This document shows positions 22,905 through 34,030 of a DNA stretch of 64,000 nucleotides, one piece after another. The notes beneath the pieces are model-generated. The model had not been told where the DNA came from and searched no databases. It saw nothing but the letters and a program-made list of their open reading frames with translations. The DNA comes from Megascapheus bottae (Eukaryota; Chordata; Mammalia; Rodentia; Geomyidae): the NCBI GenBank assembly GCA_024803745.1, contig JANJXV010000017.1:641001-705000 (forward strand), read 5' to 3'. Numbering within the stretch: position 1 is the first letter of the stretch; each line of letters begins with the position of its first letter. The translations under genes and the position numbers were made by a program.

Positions 22905-23653
22905 TGTTTATATGTAGTTAATATACAGAAAGATTACAGTTACATGAATCAAGTATTAAAAAATCAGCACAATTCTTTTTGGATCACTTTTGCCCCTTCA
23001 ATTGCTCTCACCCAACTTTTCCCTCCCATCCCCATCCATAAGATAGCCAGTTCATTTTCTACAGAGTGTCTGATGAGTACCACTCTTGTATTTGTTCACC
23101 CTTATTCCATTTTTTGTGTACCTTCCCCAATACAAAGCAACAAACTATACAAAAGAAAAAGAGGACAAAAAAGAACCATCAACAATGGCAACTAAAGAGT
23201 GTCACTTATTTTCTTTTTTTGGAGTTAATTTCATACAATACTATTTTATATGATCATCTGTTCATAGTTATTGAGCCTTTGCCCACTACTCCTATGCTTA
23301 GCCTCCCTTGACCTCTCTGCTCATTAATGACGGGTCCTATATAATTAATCATATCCCAATTTTATGTATTTGTTTTGGTCATTCAGTGTGTTGACTTGTA
23401 TTTTTCTAGGCACGTTGTAGTTACTACAAATGAGGAAAATCATGCAACCTAGATTTCTTTGGTTCTGGCTTACTTCACTTAATATAATATCTTCCAAGTC
23501 TTTCTATTTCCTTACACATGGTACAATATCATTCTTTGTGACAGATAAGTAGAATTGTGGCTGAGTAGAATTCCATTGCATGTATATATATCATATATAA
23601 GATATATCTAAATATGATATATAAGATGTGACACATAAAATATATAAAAGTAA

Positions 23654-23855
23654 CCAGGTGCTGGTGGCTCATGCCTGTACCCTCGTTACTTAGGAGACTG
23701 AGATCTGAGGACCACAGTTCAAAGCAAACCTAGGCAGAAAAGTCCCTGAGACTCTTATATCCAATTAACCTCCAGAAAACCAGAAGTGGCACTGGGGTTC
23801 AAGTGGTAGAGTAATAGCCTTGAGCTAAAGAGTTCAAGGACAGCACCTAGGCCGT
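23654..23855 (+). mobile_element. SINE-B inside the L1
   Basis: ACCAGGTGCTGGTGGCTCAT to GACAGCACCTAGGCCGT. It is complete except for the last bases and younger than its host L1. Confidence 0.92.
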
Positions 23856-24191
23856 AACTACATATCTATAGCTTTCTCTTATGTATCACATTCTCTTGAT
23901 CCATTCATCCACTGAGGGACATCTACGTTGATTCCATATCTTGGCTTTGATAAGCAATGCTGCAATAAACATGGTTGTGCTGGTGGCTTTAGTTTGTGAT
24001 TCATTGGATAAATACCCAGGAGTGGAATTGCTGGGTCATAGGGAAGCTCTATGTATAGTCTTTTAAAGAATCTCCATACTATCTTCCAAAGTGATTGAAC
24101 AAGTTTACATTCCCTTTTGGCCACATCCCCACCAGATTTGTTCTTAGTTTTCCTGATAATGACCATTCTAACTGGAGTGAGATGGAATTTT

Positions 24192-24377
24192 TTATTTATT
24201 TATTTATTTGTTAATCCTGGGGGGCCTGTCATTGGTCTTTCTCAAGATTAGAGCTCTACCACTTGAGCCCCAGCACCACTTTCAGCTTTTTCTATATATG
24301 TGGTAATGAGGAATGGAACCCTGGTTTCCATCCATGCTAGGCAAGCACTCTACCAACTAGGCCAAACTCCAGCCCCT
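24192..24377 (-). mobile_element. SINE-A inside the L1
   Basis: A (TTTA)n tail is followed by the reverse SINE-A through CTAGGCCAAACTCCAGCCCC. It splits the L1 ORF2 segment. Confidence 0.93.
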
Positions 24378-25511
24378 CAATGTTGTTTTGATTTGCATTT
24401 TTTTCTATGGCCAGAGAAGTTGAACCCTTTCTTCATGTGTCTTTTAGCCATGCTCTTTTCTTCCTCTGAGAAGTCTCTAAGTCTTTAGCCTATTTATTGA
24501 TTGGGTTGTGTTTTTGAGGTTTTATTTGGGGGGGGGATAATTTTTTGAGCTCTAGGTATATTTCAGATATGCGACCCTTGTCTGATATATAGTTAGTGGA
24601 TATTTTCTTCCATTCTGTAGATTTTCTATCTTGATTGCTGTGTCCTTTGCTAGGCAGAAGCTCTTCAGTTTGATATAATTCCACGCACCCACCTTTCTTT
24701 GATTTGTTGTGATTCTGAATCTTTGTTTAGGATGTTTTTCCCTATGCCTAGAAAGCTTAGGGTTTACCCTGCCTCCTCATGTAATATTTTCATCTGGCCT
24801 TGCATTGAGGTCTTTGATCTATTTAGAGTTGCTTCTGGTACAAGATGATATATAGGTATCTATCTTCAGCTTTCTGCATGTAGATAGCCAATATTGTCAG
24901 CATCATTTTTTTAAAAAGTTGTTTTGCTTCCAACCTGTTTTTGGCTCCCTTATCAAGTATTTGGTAATATATTCCTATTTGGATCTCTTTTTATGTGTTT
25001 CTTCTGCCTTACTGCTCTTGCTAGAAATTCCAGCATTGTGCTGAAGAAGAGTGGAGAGAGTCTCTTGTTAAGTCTTTAGCCCAGTTTTTAATGTGGCAGT
25101 TGTTTCTTTGAAGGTTTGTTTTGGGGGGACTTAATTTTTTGAGCTCTAAGTATGTTTTAGATATGAGGCCCTTTCCATTGTATGACTAGTGAAAATATTC
25201 TCCCAATTTGTGGGCTTTCTATTTATCTTGCTATCTATGTCTTTTGTCATGCACAAGCTCTGTAGTTTAATGCAATCCCATTTGTCCTACTTTACTTTGA
25301 TTTGTTGTGTTTCAGGGTTTGTTGTTGTGTTTCTAGGACTGGGTCTTTAATACCAAGGCTGCTTTCATGTTTGTTGGGTTTGTTCTGAAATAACCTCTTG
25401 TTCAATTTGATGTGCTCTGTCTTCCAGATCTGAGACTGTCTTCTGTTTTGTCTATTTGGTCAGGCCGCTCAGGCTTTTCACTTTATTAGGCCATTTCTGA
25501 GAGCTTCTACC

Positions 25512-25704
25512 TTTTTTTTTGCCAGTCCTGGGGCTTGAACTCAAGGCCTAGACACTGTCCTTGGGCTTTCTCAAAGGTAACACTCTATCCTGAGTCACAG
25601 AACCACTTCCGGCTTTTTCTGCTTATGTGGTACCAAGAAATGGAACCCAAGGCTTCGTGCATGCTAGGCAAGCACTCTACCACAATGCCATACTCCTGGC
25701 TTCC
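25512..25704 (-). mobile_element. SINE-A inside the L1
   Basis: A poly-T start and GCCAGTCCTGGGGCTTGAAC through GCATGCTAGGCAAGCACTC. It separates two ORF1-like L1 segments. Confidence 0.93.
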
Positions 25705-26447
25705 CACCTCTTTTTTGAAATCTTGTTTCAGGATTTCTAAGGACCTATTTCATCACTAATTTGTTTGTATTCTCCTTTAGCTCCTTTAGCTGGGTGACTG
25801 CTTTATCATGGGATTCCTTTGTCAACTCATGGACTTCATGTTGTCTGCTTGTTTTTTGTATTGCTGTATTTCCTTGGGTTTGCGTATTTCTAGTATCTCT
25901 ATAATGTACTCTGCCCATTTGAAGACCCTTTCAGTTTTATCTTTTGGAAATCTGTGAAAGCTATTTCTTGTTTTTGTTTGTTTGTTTTTCTTTGGTTGAC
26001 TAGGCAGCTGGTGTTCCTTCCCTTTGCTGAGATTTGCTTCTCTGGGTTCAGGTCTTGTATGGATTGTTGAGTGAAAATGTAAGGTTCCCCTGGTAGAGTG
26101 GTGCTTCAGGTGTCTCTCTCCTCCTCTGGGTTGCATGGCAGCAGCAACAGGCTCTCAGTAGGGGGTCTGCACACTGATCCTAACATTCCTGTGGATCTCA
26201 CATGGTGCTGTATGATTCTTCAGGATTAGAGTGGTCCTTTGTTTAAAGTTCGATTGGTGGCACTTCAGGTATCATCATTGTGTTATTGACACTATTCATG
26301 ACAAGAGCTAATATTATTCTTTGCCTCTATCAAATGAAGCATAAGGGATATGATGTATAAAGCTTTGTAAAATTTAACGTGATAATAGTATATGGTAATT
26401 TTCCAAACACATGTGAACCCTCACAATACATTAAAAATGTTGGTGGT

Positions 26448-26508
26448 GCTCAGGCCCTAAGCCCAAGCCCAGGACTGGCAAAATACTAGATAAATAAATA
26501 AATAAATA
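26448..26508 (+). mobile_element. SINE-A 3' fragment with (AAAT)n tail
   Basis: Only the end of the right monomer is present (GCTCAGGCCCTAAGCCCAAG, CAGGACTGGCAAAA), followed by AAAT units. Confidence 0.75.
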
Positions 26509-26690
26509 ATCCTAGATACTCAAGAAGCTGAGACCTAGAGCATCCTAATTTGAAGCCAATCTAGATAAGAAGCATTGCTAGATTCTATCTCCCATTAATC
26601 AGCACAAATGCCAGGCTTGATCCCACTGTGAGGAAAAAACTAAGAGAGGTTGAAGCCATGAGTTTAAGTGCCAGTAAATATTTTATTATC
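26508..26690 (+). mobile_element. SINE-B, headless and diverged
   Basis: It enters at TAATCCTAGATACTCAAGAA and follows SINE-B order to GAGTTTAAGTGCCAGT. Confidence 0.75.
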
Positions 26691-28035
26691 AAAATTTAAA
26701 TGAATCAATATCACAAGATACTATATGTGTTTTTAAAATATTCTTCTGTGCCATTTCAGTGTCATATCAAGCATGCCTTATTTTTATAATTAATAAAAAA
26801 AAAAACTAAGTACAAAGTTAATGCAGAGTTAGCCCCCATGGCTGCCGTGATGCATTCTGGAAGAATTCACATACAAACCACAGACTATTTCTAGGTTTCA
26901 CTTTTGCTTAAAGCAAATATGAAAATTTTTATATTTGAAAATTTCATTTTTGCTTAAAGCAAATAATATAAGGCATTAAGTTGAAGGTTAATAGACAGCA
27001 GTCCATACTGATGGATCTGTTTCATTAAGAAGTGAAGAAAATAGGAAAACATTAATCCTTTTCCAAAGGAAGAGGAAAATCACAGTAAGATTCATTACAT
27101 TTCATTATCATCATTTTGGTGCCTAAATATATAGGCACAAAATGAAATAGCTAAATGATCTGAACCAAATCTCAGTCAAGAATTGGACCCAGACCAAACT
27201 ATAAAGCCCATACAATGAGAAGATATACTAATTGCTCTAGTCACAAAGGGTTGAGTATGTAGACCAACAGTTATTGTCCCACCCTTTTTGTACCCCTCCT
27301 AAAATAATTCTCATGAAAAGTGACTGTTTTGATGGTATCAGTGGTGGTGGGAAAAGCCTCTTCCTTCAGTCACTTCCTGTTTGTCAGTTTTCTATCTAGG
27401 TGTCAGGTTTAAATTTGGAACATGCAATCTGCAGTGAATTTATCTCAGGCAAAAAAAGAAAAGGGTAAAACAAAAAAGAAGAAAAAACCCTCAGACCACC
27501 CCCTTTAAAAATAAAATATAATTTAGAGTGCAAAGCAGTGTTACCTTTTCTAGTTATAAAAGCTCTAAATGAAGTTAATTTGCATAATGCCAATGTCTGC
27601 CATAAGTAAACGCTGCTCTCATTGTTTAAGAATTGTCAGACTGTGATTTGAAGCTTGATTTGGAAAATGTTGACACCAGAAGATTACAAAGTAAAAGTTA
27701 TAATGAAAAATGATGAGTTCTACAATAAAAGTATAAAGTGAAATATCAAGAGCAAATACAATGGAAGAAGCTCCAAAGGAGTCATGAGAATGAAAGAGTA
27801 GTCTATACAAAACAAGTACTTGTCGAAAAATGTGATTTATCTTAGGATTCACCATTATGAAAATGCAATTCTTTCACAGATAAAATATAGGAAAAAAGGA
27901 AAAGACAGATTATACTTTTCCTAATAACTGGTTCTAAAAATAGAGAAACCCTGGGAGCTAGGCCTCTATGCCTGTGCATACCAGCATAAATCATAGGTGA
28001 TATCGCCACACTTAAATTTTTGGTACAATGCCAAC
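26691..28035. other. Repeat-poor stretch
   Basis: About 1.3 kb without recognised elements. It contains a 23-bp direct repeat (26896-26918 and 26942-26964) and an octamer-like ATTTGCATAA near 27580. No exon is seen. Confidence 0.4.
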
Positions 28036-28335
28036 TTTGTTTTTAAACATTATAAAGTAATTGGGAGAGTAAAAGGCACAAACCTGTAGTGTAATTTTTA
28101 ATTTTTGTACATGTATGTAACGTTCACCCAAATCAAGATATGAAACATCCCTAACAGCTTAGATTGTTTTTCTCTATAAGTACTCAGGCATAACTGCAAC
28201 CCTGTTATTATAGTTTGTTTTGCATCATCTTGAATCTAACACCAACAGATTGATACAATATGGAATCTTTTGTATCTGGCTTCTTTTGTTGTTGATTGAC
28301 ATTTCCATTGTTCCTCTTTGGAGATTATTCTGAAG
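28036..28335 (-). mobile_element. Ancient L1-like 3' UTR remnant
   Basis: GTAACGTTCACCCAAATCAA, GATATGAAACATCCCTAACA and TTTGTATCTGGCTTCTTTTG follow the order of old mammalian L1M-type 3' sequence. The family call is from memory of the pattern. Confidence 0.45.
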
Positions 28336-28439
28336 CTACTACTTTACTACTATTTCCACTTAACTGCTGTTTCTACCATGCCCTCTTCATGTTACCATTA
28401 TTTTCTGCACTCATGATTAAAATTATAAGTAGTCAGTAA

Positions 28440-28672
28440 ACAGATCAGTGGCTCATGCCTGAAATCTTAGCTACTCAAGAGGATGAGATCTAAGAATTAT
28501 AATACAAAGCCAGCCTGGGCAAGAAAATACACTAGACTCTTATCTCCAACAGAAAAGCCAGAAATGGATATTTGGCTCAAGTGTTAGAAGGCTAGCCTTG
28601 AGCAAAAGTAGCTCAGAGATAGAACGTAGGCCCTGAGATTAAGCCTAGTACTGACAAAAAAAAAAAAAAAGT
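28440..28672 (+). mobile_element. SINE-B with poly-A tail
   Basis: AGTGGCTCATGCCTGAAATC to GATTAAGCCTAGTACTGAC, then a 15-base A-run. Confidence 0.9.
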
Positions 28673-28678
28673 AGTTAG

Positions 28679-28920
28679 GAACCAGGAATCAGTGGTTCAT
28701 TCACATGTGTAAACCTAGCTAGCTAGGTACTTAAGCAATTGAGATGTACAGCATCATGATTCAAAGCCAGATCAGGCAGAAAAGCACATGAAACTTTGTA
28801 TCCAAGCTAGCAAGCAAAAACCAGGACTGGAGCCATGGCACAAATGGTATAGCACCAGCAAACAGCAAAAACAAAGCAAACATGGGGTCCTGAGTTCAAA
28901 TCTCAGTACCAAAAAATGTA
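28679..28920 (+). mobile_element. SINE-B, second copy in tandem
   Basis: Begins GGAACCAGGAATCAGTGGTT only a few bases after the previous tail. It ends GAGTTCAAATCTCAGTACC. Confidence 0.88.
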
Positions 28921-28939
28921 AACACTATTAATAATAACT

Positions 28940-29318
28940 AAGTTATATAACCAACTTAGGTGCCCAACAACTGATGATAGACAAAGAAAATGTAGCATAA
29001 ATTAAAAACAACAAAATTATGTCATTTTCAGGAAAATACCTTCACATGGAGAACAGATATGTGAAATATAGCAGGCTCAGAAAGACAAACATTGCAAGTT
29101 TTCTTTCATATGCAGAATCTAGATAGTTTTCCATACATGAAGGTGAAAGGGGGAATATTTGGGAACAGGAAATGTACTCGCAGGGAAGGGGAGAGTCAGA
29201 GGAGAAGGTTATTCAAGGTTAAATATTACAAATACATTACATATGTTTATGAAAATGTCATAACGAATCCCATTATTTTGAACAACTAAAATATGCTAAA
29301 AATAAAATTTGCATCCAT
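28940..29318 (+). mobile_element. 5'-truncated L1 (ORF2 end and 3' UTR), old
   Basis: TAGGTGCCCAACAACTGATG and AATTATGTCATTTTCAGGAA mark the end of ORF2. A 3' UTR with GGGAAGGGGAGAGTCAG follows, with an A-rich end. Confidence 0.75.
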
Positions 29319-29349
29319 AATATTAACAACAAAGAAAAGAATAGAGTAG

Positions 29350-29430
29350 TGCTGGATGTGTGGTTCAAGTTTTAGAATGCTTGTCTGGAAAGTTCAAGTC
29401 CCTGAGCTCACTGTTCAGTACTTCAAGAGG
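29350..29430 (+). mobile_element. ID-like SINE monomer fragment
   Basis: GTGGTTCAAGTTTTAGAATG, then GCTTGTCTGGAAAGTTCAAG, resembles one ID monomer. Strongly diverged. Confidence 0.5.
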
Positions 29431-29766
29431 GTATAAAAACCATAGGGCTATGTCTACACAGCCCTGAGGAAAAAATTATTTTGAATCTCCAATTCTATGT
29501 TAATTCAGGATCAATTGGGAATGGAAAAAAATGAAATCATTTTAGAAATGCATGAATTTTTTTTAAAAAGAGTATTAAGGATATGAGGATAGTAAGAGAA
29601 CAGATTTGTGGGTTTCCTGAGCATAAACTAATTGCACACAGAGTTCAAGTCTAGGAAGGATGAATCTCATTAAATAAATACTCCTAAGTATTTGGGGTGG
29701 AAGAGATTGTTTTACTATGATAGCTACAGTTTGTTATAAAAGGTAGATAGAAAAATGAGAAGGAGG

Positions 29767-29960
29767 TGGCAGGAGTTTGGGCCAGTGGTTGAGTGCTTGT
29801 CTAGCATACATGAAGACCTAGGTTTGATTGCTCGGTACCACACACATAGAAAAAGCTAGAAGTGGTGCTGTGGCTCAAGTGGTAGAGCCCTAGTCTTGAC
29901 AAAGCCCATGGACAGAGCTCAGGCCCTGAGTTCAAGCCCCAGGACTGCCCCGCAAAATAA
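29767..29960 (+). mobile_element. SINE-A
   Basis: Both monomers are complete, ending AGGACTGCCCCGCAAAATAA. Confidence 0.93.
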
Positions 29961-31334
29961 GAAGGGTTATCTACTAGACAGCACTAAAAACAACTTGGTA
30001 TTTATATGCACATAATGCAACAGCATAATCTCCAAGGCAAAATAAAGTTGTATGAATTCCTACAGGAGAACTAATGATGCTCCATCTTTTTAAACCAATT
30101 TTGAGTTCTCAACTGATATGACTATTTGAGATTAAGCTTTTATGCTTTCCCCAAAACCTCTCAATTTTTATTTGAAAATAGAATAGCCCTAGTTCTATCA
30201 AGTATCCCTTGTACTAGATGGTTTTCAAAACCCTCAATACTCATTCTTCTCTTTATCCATAATCCTCTGAAAATATAGTGTCTATAATACTGGGAAAGTT
30301 TCTAGATGAAGTCTGAGGTGGAAAAAATTGCATCAAAGCTCCTTTTTACCCTAGCCACATTTCTTTCTCTTTATAGTAATGTAATGTCACATGAGATTTT
30401 TAATAGAATGGAATGTCATAGATGACTTGGGTTGCCTCTGTGGTCAATTAATTTCAGTTACTATTTTTCACATAAATTACTTTTATACTTCTGTGAAAGT
30501 ATGTGAGAAAAGACCATTTGAGATAAGGCATTTGATAGACCTAATGTTACAATATAAGAGACCAGCACAGAATATGGGAGACCACAGGTATGTGTCTCCC
30601 TGGTGATCTGAAAAGTTAGCCCCAGTTGCTTGGTTTGTGTCACTAGAAGAACCATCTGGCAAGGGTGTCACCAGTCATAGCATAGCCTTCATTTAAATGA
30701 AGGATTATGATCTACAATAATTACAAGTCTTCTGCTGAGGCACAAGGGAGAGATTTTGCCATCTAGCCTGGGTAAAAATGACTAAAGGGTTATCTAGATT
30801 CCATGAATTGCTGCTTTCCAAGACCTATACAAACTGTCTGGTGTTGTTATGATTGAAGCAAGTCTTATTCTCTGGTTAAAGTGGTCCTTTGAAATTGCTA
30901 GAGTGTCTTCAGAGAGACTGCAAAATGTTCAAAACAGCCAGGCTGTTATAGGAACAGTCAAGCTAGTTGCCAGTAAAGGGGCTACTTCAATGACATCTCC
31001 TTACAGAAGATTTACAGGTACAAGGGAAGGGCTTGATTATTGGCAAGAACCATTACATGTGTGTTTACAATAAAAACACAGTAAAGTATGTTATAGCTTA
31101 GAATTTTGAAAACATTTAATAGTATCTAACAAGGCTGCAGAGAGAGAGATGTATGCATATAACCTGTCTTGCATACATGTTTAACTTTATAAGATTTCCA
31201 AACTCAAGACATTGTGGTATGTTTTCTGCATTAGCCTTATTTCTGGGAATATTTTTTGCCATAGAGTTGATTTCATGCTCATGTTGTTTGTATTTATTTT
31301 ATCTCACTCTTTTTTAATCAATAAAAGAGATAGA
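29961..31334. other. Repeat-poor stretch
   Basis: About 1.4 kb with no recognised repeat. Frames at 30391-30671 and 30849-31073 have no recognisable motif or splice context. Confidence 0.4.
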
Positions 31335-31562
31335 GGCCAGGAGTTTAGCCTACTTGTAGAGTGCCTGCTTAGCATGCAAGAAGACCGGGTTCCATTCCTC
31401 AGTACCACATACATAGAAAAAGCTGGAAATGGTGCTGTGGCTAAGTGGTAGAGCTCTCGCTCTGAGAAATCCCAAGGACAACTCTCAGGCCCTGTGTTCA
31501 AGCCTGGGATTGACATAATTAATTAATTAATTAAAATAAATAATAAAAATAAAAAATAAAAG
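31335..31562 (+). mobile_element. SINE-A with (TTAA)n/(AAAT)n tail
   Basis: GGCCAGGAGTTTAGCCTACT to AGCCTGGGATTGACAT, then TTAA and AAAT repeats. Confidence 0.93.
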
Positions 31563-32279
31563 AGATTAAAATCCAACTTTACATTTGTTAAAGTCTATAC
31601 CTATTTTTGCTCATGAAGCAAGACCTAACCCTGGCTGCTAATTCACTGAGTTTACCTCATTCTTTGTCAGGACTTATGATAAAATTCTACCTCTGGGAAT
31701 TTCTAGAGATGACCAATAACTCAGTAATAAATCACTGATTAATATTATCCATATTCTATCCTTATATGGCAAACTCCTCCGAATTTTGAACGCTTGAAAG
31801 AACAAAAATCATGTTGTTGTTGTTGATGATGATGACAATGATGATGATGATGATGATAATGATGATATGTGTGTGAGAGTGAAGTTCAGAAGTTATCGCT
31901 TATCTCTGTCATATATAACATCTTGGGTTATTCAACAGGACAGATTCACCCCAAGGTGACTTCTTTACCTGGTTAACAGGTTGGTGCATATTTGGGGATA
32001 GGTGCTTAGTTGAAACCGGCAGCAAGAAGACTTAATTTCCTTCATGTGGTCTTCTTCATAGAGCTGATTGAGCTTTACATCATGGCAACTGGTTTCTAAG
32101 AAGGAAAGTGCAAATGCTAATTTCTTTAAGCCTGGGCCTAGAACAGACCAAGGAAATCCTCTTTTATTTTCCTCTTTATGGTATTAATCAAAGTAACCAC
32201 AAAGCCTTTCTAGATTCAAGGTGAGGGAACATGATTGCCTATTTCTTCAAAAAATGAATAGCAAAAAATTTTCAAGCAA
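31563..32279. other. Unique stretch with trinucleotide array
   Basis: Only a (GTT)/(GAT)n-type repeat at 31812-31865 is recognised. Confidence 0.4.
31812..31865. repeat. (GTT)n(GAT)n microsatellite
   Basis: GTT units followed by GAT units with few interruptions. Confidence 0.9.
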
Positions 32280-32505
32280 GGATCACAGCTGTAATCTAAT
32301 TACTTGGAAACTGAGAATGGGAAGACTGCCATTTGAAACCAGTAGGGGGTGTGGGATGGGGGAAGAAACTGTGAGGCTCCTTCCTAACCAATATAAAGTT
32401 GGATACCTGTCAGCCCAGATATGCAGGAAGCATAAATAGGAGACTTATAGGTCAGACTAGCCTGGACACAAAAGTGAGAATTTATTTTAAAATAATAGGA
32501 GCTTA
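32280..32505 (+). mobile_element. Old B1-like dimeric SINE
   Basis: GATCACAGCTGTAATCTAAT, ACTTGGAAACTGAGAATGGG and AGACTAGCCTGGACACAAA give two B1-like units. It resembles the copy at 1066-1357 and lacks the SINE-B tail. Confidence 0.45.
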
Positions 32506-33007
32506 AAATGCTCTAGAAGCATGACTCAAGTGCCTGCTTTCTAGACTTAACCAACAAATTTCCCACAGTTTGGGATTGTGTGAGTACAAGACTGGGTGAA
32601 ATCCGGTGGCACATCACTTCTGGCGAGGGCATCTTCCTGGTCCAGAGGTAGCCAACACCTGGCTGTGTTCTCATGTGGGAGGGTAAAAGAAGGAAGTTGG
32701 TAGGAAAAAATCTGCTTAGAACTCTCACTCACTCGCTCACTCCTCCTCTTCTTAGAAGTCCATACTCCAAATGATTTATGCCCACGTACTTATCGTTTCA
32801 TTATTCAGATGTAGTCAAATTGGGTGAACAGCTTCAACACGTAATTTGGGAGGACATAATTTTAAAACAATGCCGTTTCTATTTTTTAAGATTACTACAG
32901 GTATTTGTGCCACAAGTAACAGATTTCTTTTATATCATCCCTCAAATGGCACTTTCCTCACATTCATCTGAGCCCTCACCAATGACTTTGTGGGTCCCTT
33001 TTGGCTT
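32506..33007. other. Unique stretch
   Basis: No repeat or gene recognised. Confidence 0.4.
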
Positions 33008-33165
33008 TGATGTACACAATTCTTTTATATATATATATTATTGTGATTAATAGAAGGGTTACATTCTATTCATCAGATAGAAGGTGCATAACTTCCCAAA
33101 CATTGATACCCTTTCTCATGACATGGTCCCCATTTCCCTCCCACCCTGATGTACACAATTTTTGA
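33008..33165 (-). mobile_element. Very short L1 3'-end insertion with target-site duplication
   Basis: Between TGATGTACACAATTCTTTT (33008-33026) and TGATGTACACAATTTTTG (33147-33164) lies about 120 bp of L1 3' end. It reads GTGATTAATAGAAGGGTTAC to ATTTCCCTCCCACCC in reverse orientation. Confidence 0.92.
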
Positions 33166-33669
33166 GGCTTCAGTAGCATCATCTGCTTCCCAGTCCTGAG
33201 GTCAACATCACACGCATCAGAAGAGAAGCATTCTCTTTCCAGGTATCACTGTTGTACAAAACAATTACATCTAAACCTATTGGCCTTTAAAATTAGTAAA
33301 TTTAATTATATCTCCTTCTTGGGGCAAGGATTTTGGCAGAGCCCAGCACATGAGGACTTCCGGAGAGTGTATGCTAAGGAACAAGAGATCCTACCTACTA
33401 AGCTTCTTCTGACCTAGTCTTGAAAATCTGTAGTGTTCCTTATACAACATTCTACTAGTCCTGGGTGAATCACAAGACGAAGAGGTAAGCATGGTAGGCA
33501 AGAACAAAAAAAGATCTTTCTTTGGAAACAGTCTTTAGACACAAAATGAATGTACCATTTGAAGAATAATAAGAAGCATAATGATATTACCATTCTTTAT
33601 TCAACCAAAAATTAAGGATATTCCACTTTTATCTAACATGAACAATTTTGTGTTATGTAAATTATTTAA
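33166..33669. other. Unique stretch
   Basis: Nothing recognised. Confidence 0.4.
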
Positions 33670-33872
33670 ACCTTTTTTTTTTTTTTGCCAGTCCTAGGCT
33701 TGAGCTCAGGGCCTGAGCCCTGTCCTTGGTCTTTCTCAAGAATAGAGCTCTACCTCTTGAGCCTCAGCACCACTTCCGGCTTTTCTCTATGTATGTGGTA
33801 CTGAGGAATCGATCCCAGGTCTTTGTGCATTCTAGGCAAACACTCTACCACTGGGCCAAACTCCTGGCCCCT
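33670..33872 (-). mobile_element. SINE-A
   Basis: A poly-T start, then GCCAGTCCTAGGCTTGAGCT to GGCCAAACTCCTGGCCCC. Little diverged. Confidence 0.95.
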
Positions 33873-33912
33873 TAAACTATTTTTTTTAATTTAAACTTTT
33901 TGTATTCCATTT

Positions 33913-34030
33913 CCCCCATCTGTTAGGTTAGGATAGTACTATGGCACAAGTTTGTGGAGATAACTAAATTTGGATTACAAAGTATTTAGTTAAATGTCTA
34001 GCACATAGTAAATGTAAAGAATAATACCTA
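33913..34030 (+). mobile_element. MIR-like ancient SINE fragment
   Basis: CCCATCTGTTAGGTTAGGAT, TGTGGAGATAACTAAATTTG and TGTCTAGCACATAGTAAATG match the second half of MIR in order. Confidence 0.65.

Larger units (their letters stand above)
22905..26240 (-). mobile_element. Composite minus-strand L1 with ORF1-like and ORF2 parts, interrupted by three SINEs
   Basis: The 3' end is at about 22905. ORF2 C-terminal sequence runs through 23400-23620 and 23870-24190, including a decayed ELPYDPAIPLLGIYP at 23879-24166. More ORF2 lies at 24378-24960. A second copy of part of that ORF2 region lies at 25070-25310. From 25320 to 26240, minus-strand pieces such as LEDRAHQIEQE and QLKELKENTNKL are acidic and coiled-coil-like, as in L1 ORF1. 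All frames are broken. The duplicated ORF2 part means two insertions or an internal rearrangement. Confidence 0.8.

Noticed and set aside
22944..23311. Two overlapping frames of 81-83 codons
   Set aside because: They are antisense to the 3' end of a minus-strand L1.
30391..31073. Frames of 60-74 codons on both strands
   Set aside because: No motif, no splice context and similar lengths in opposite frames, as expected by chance.
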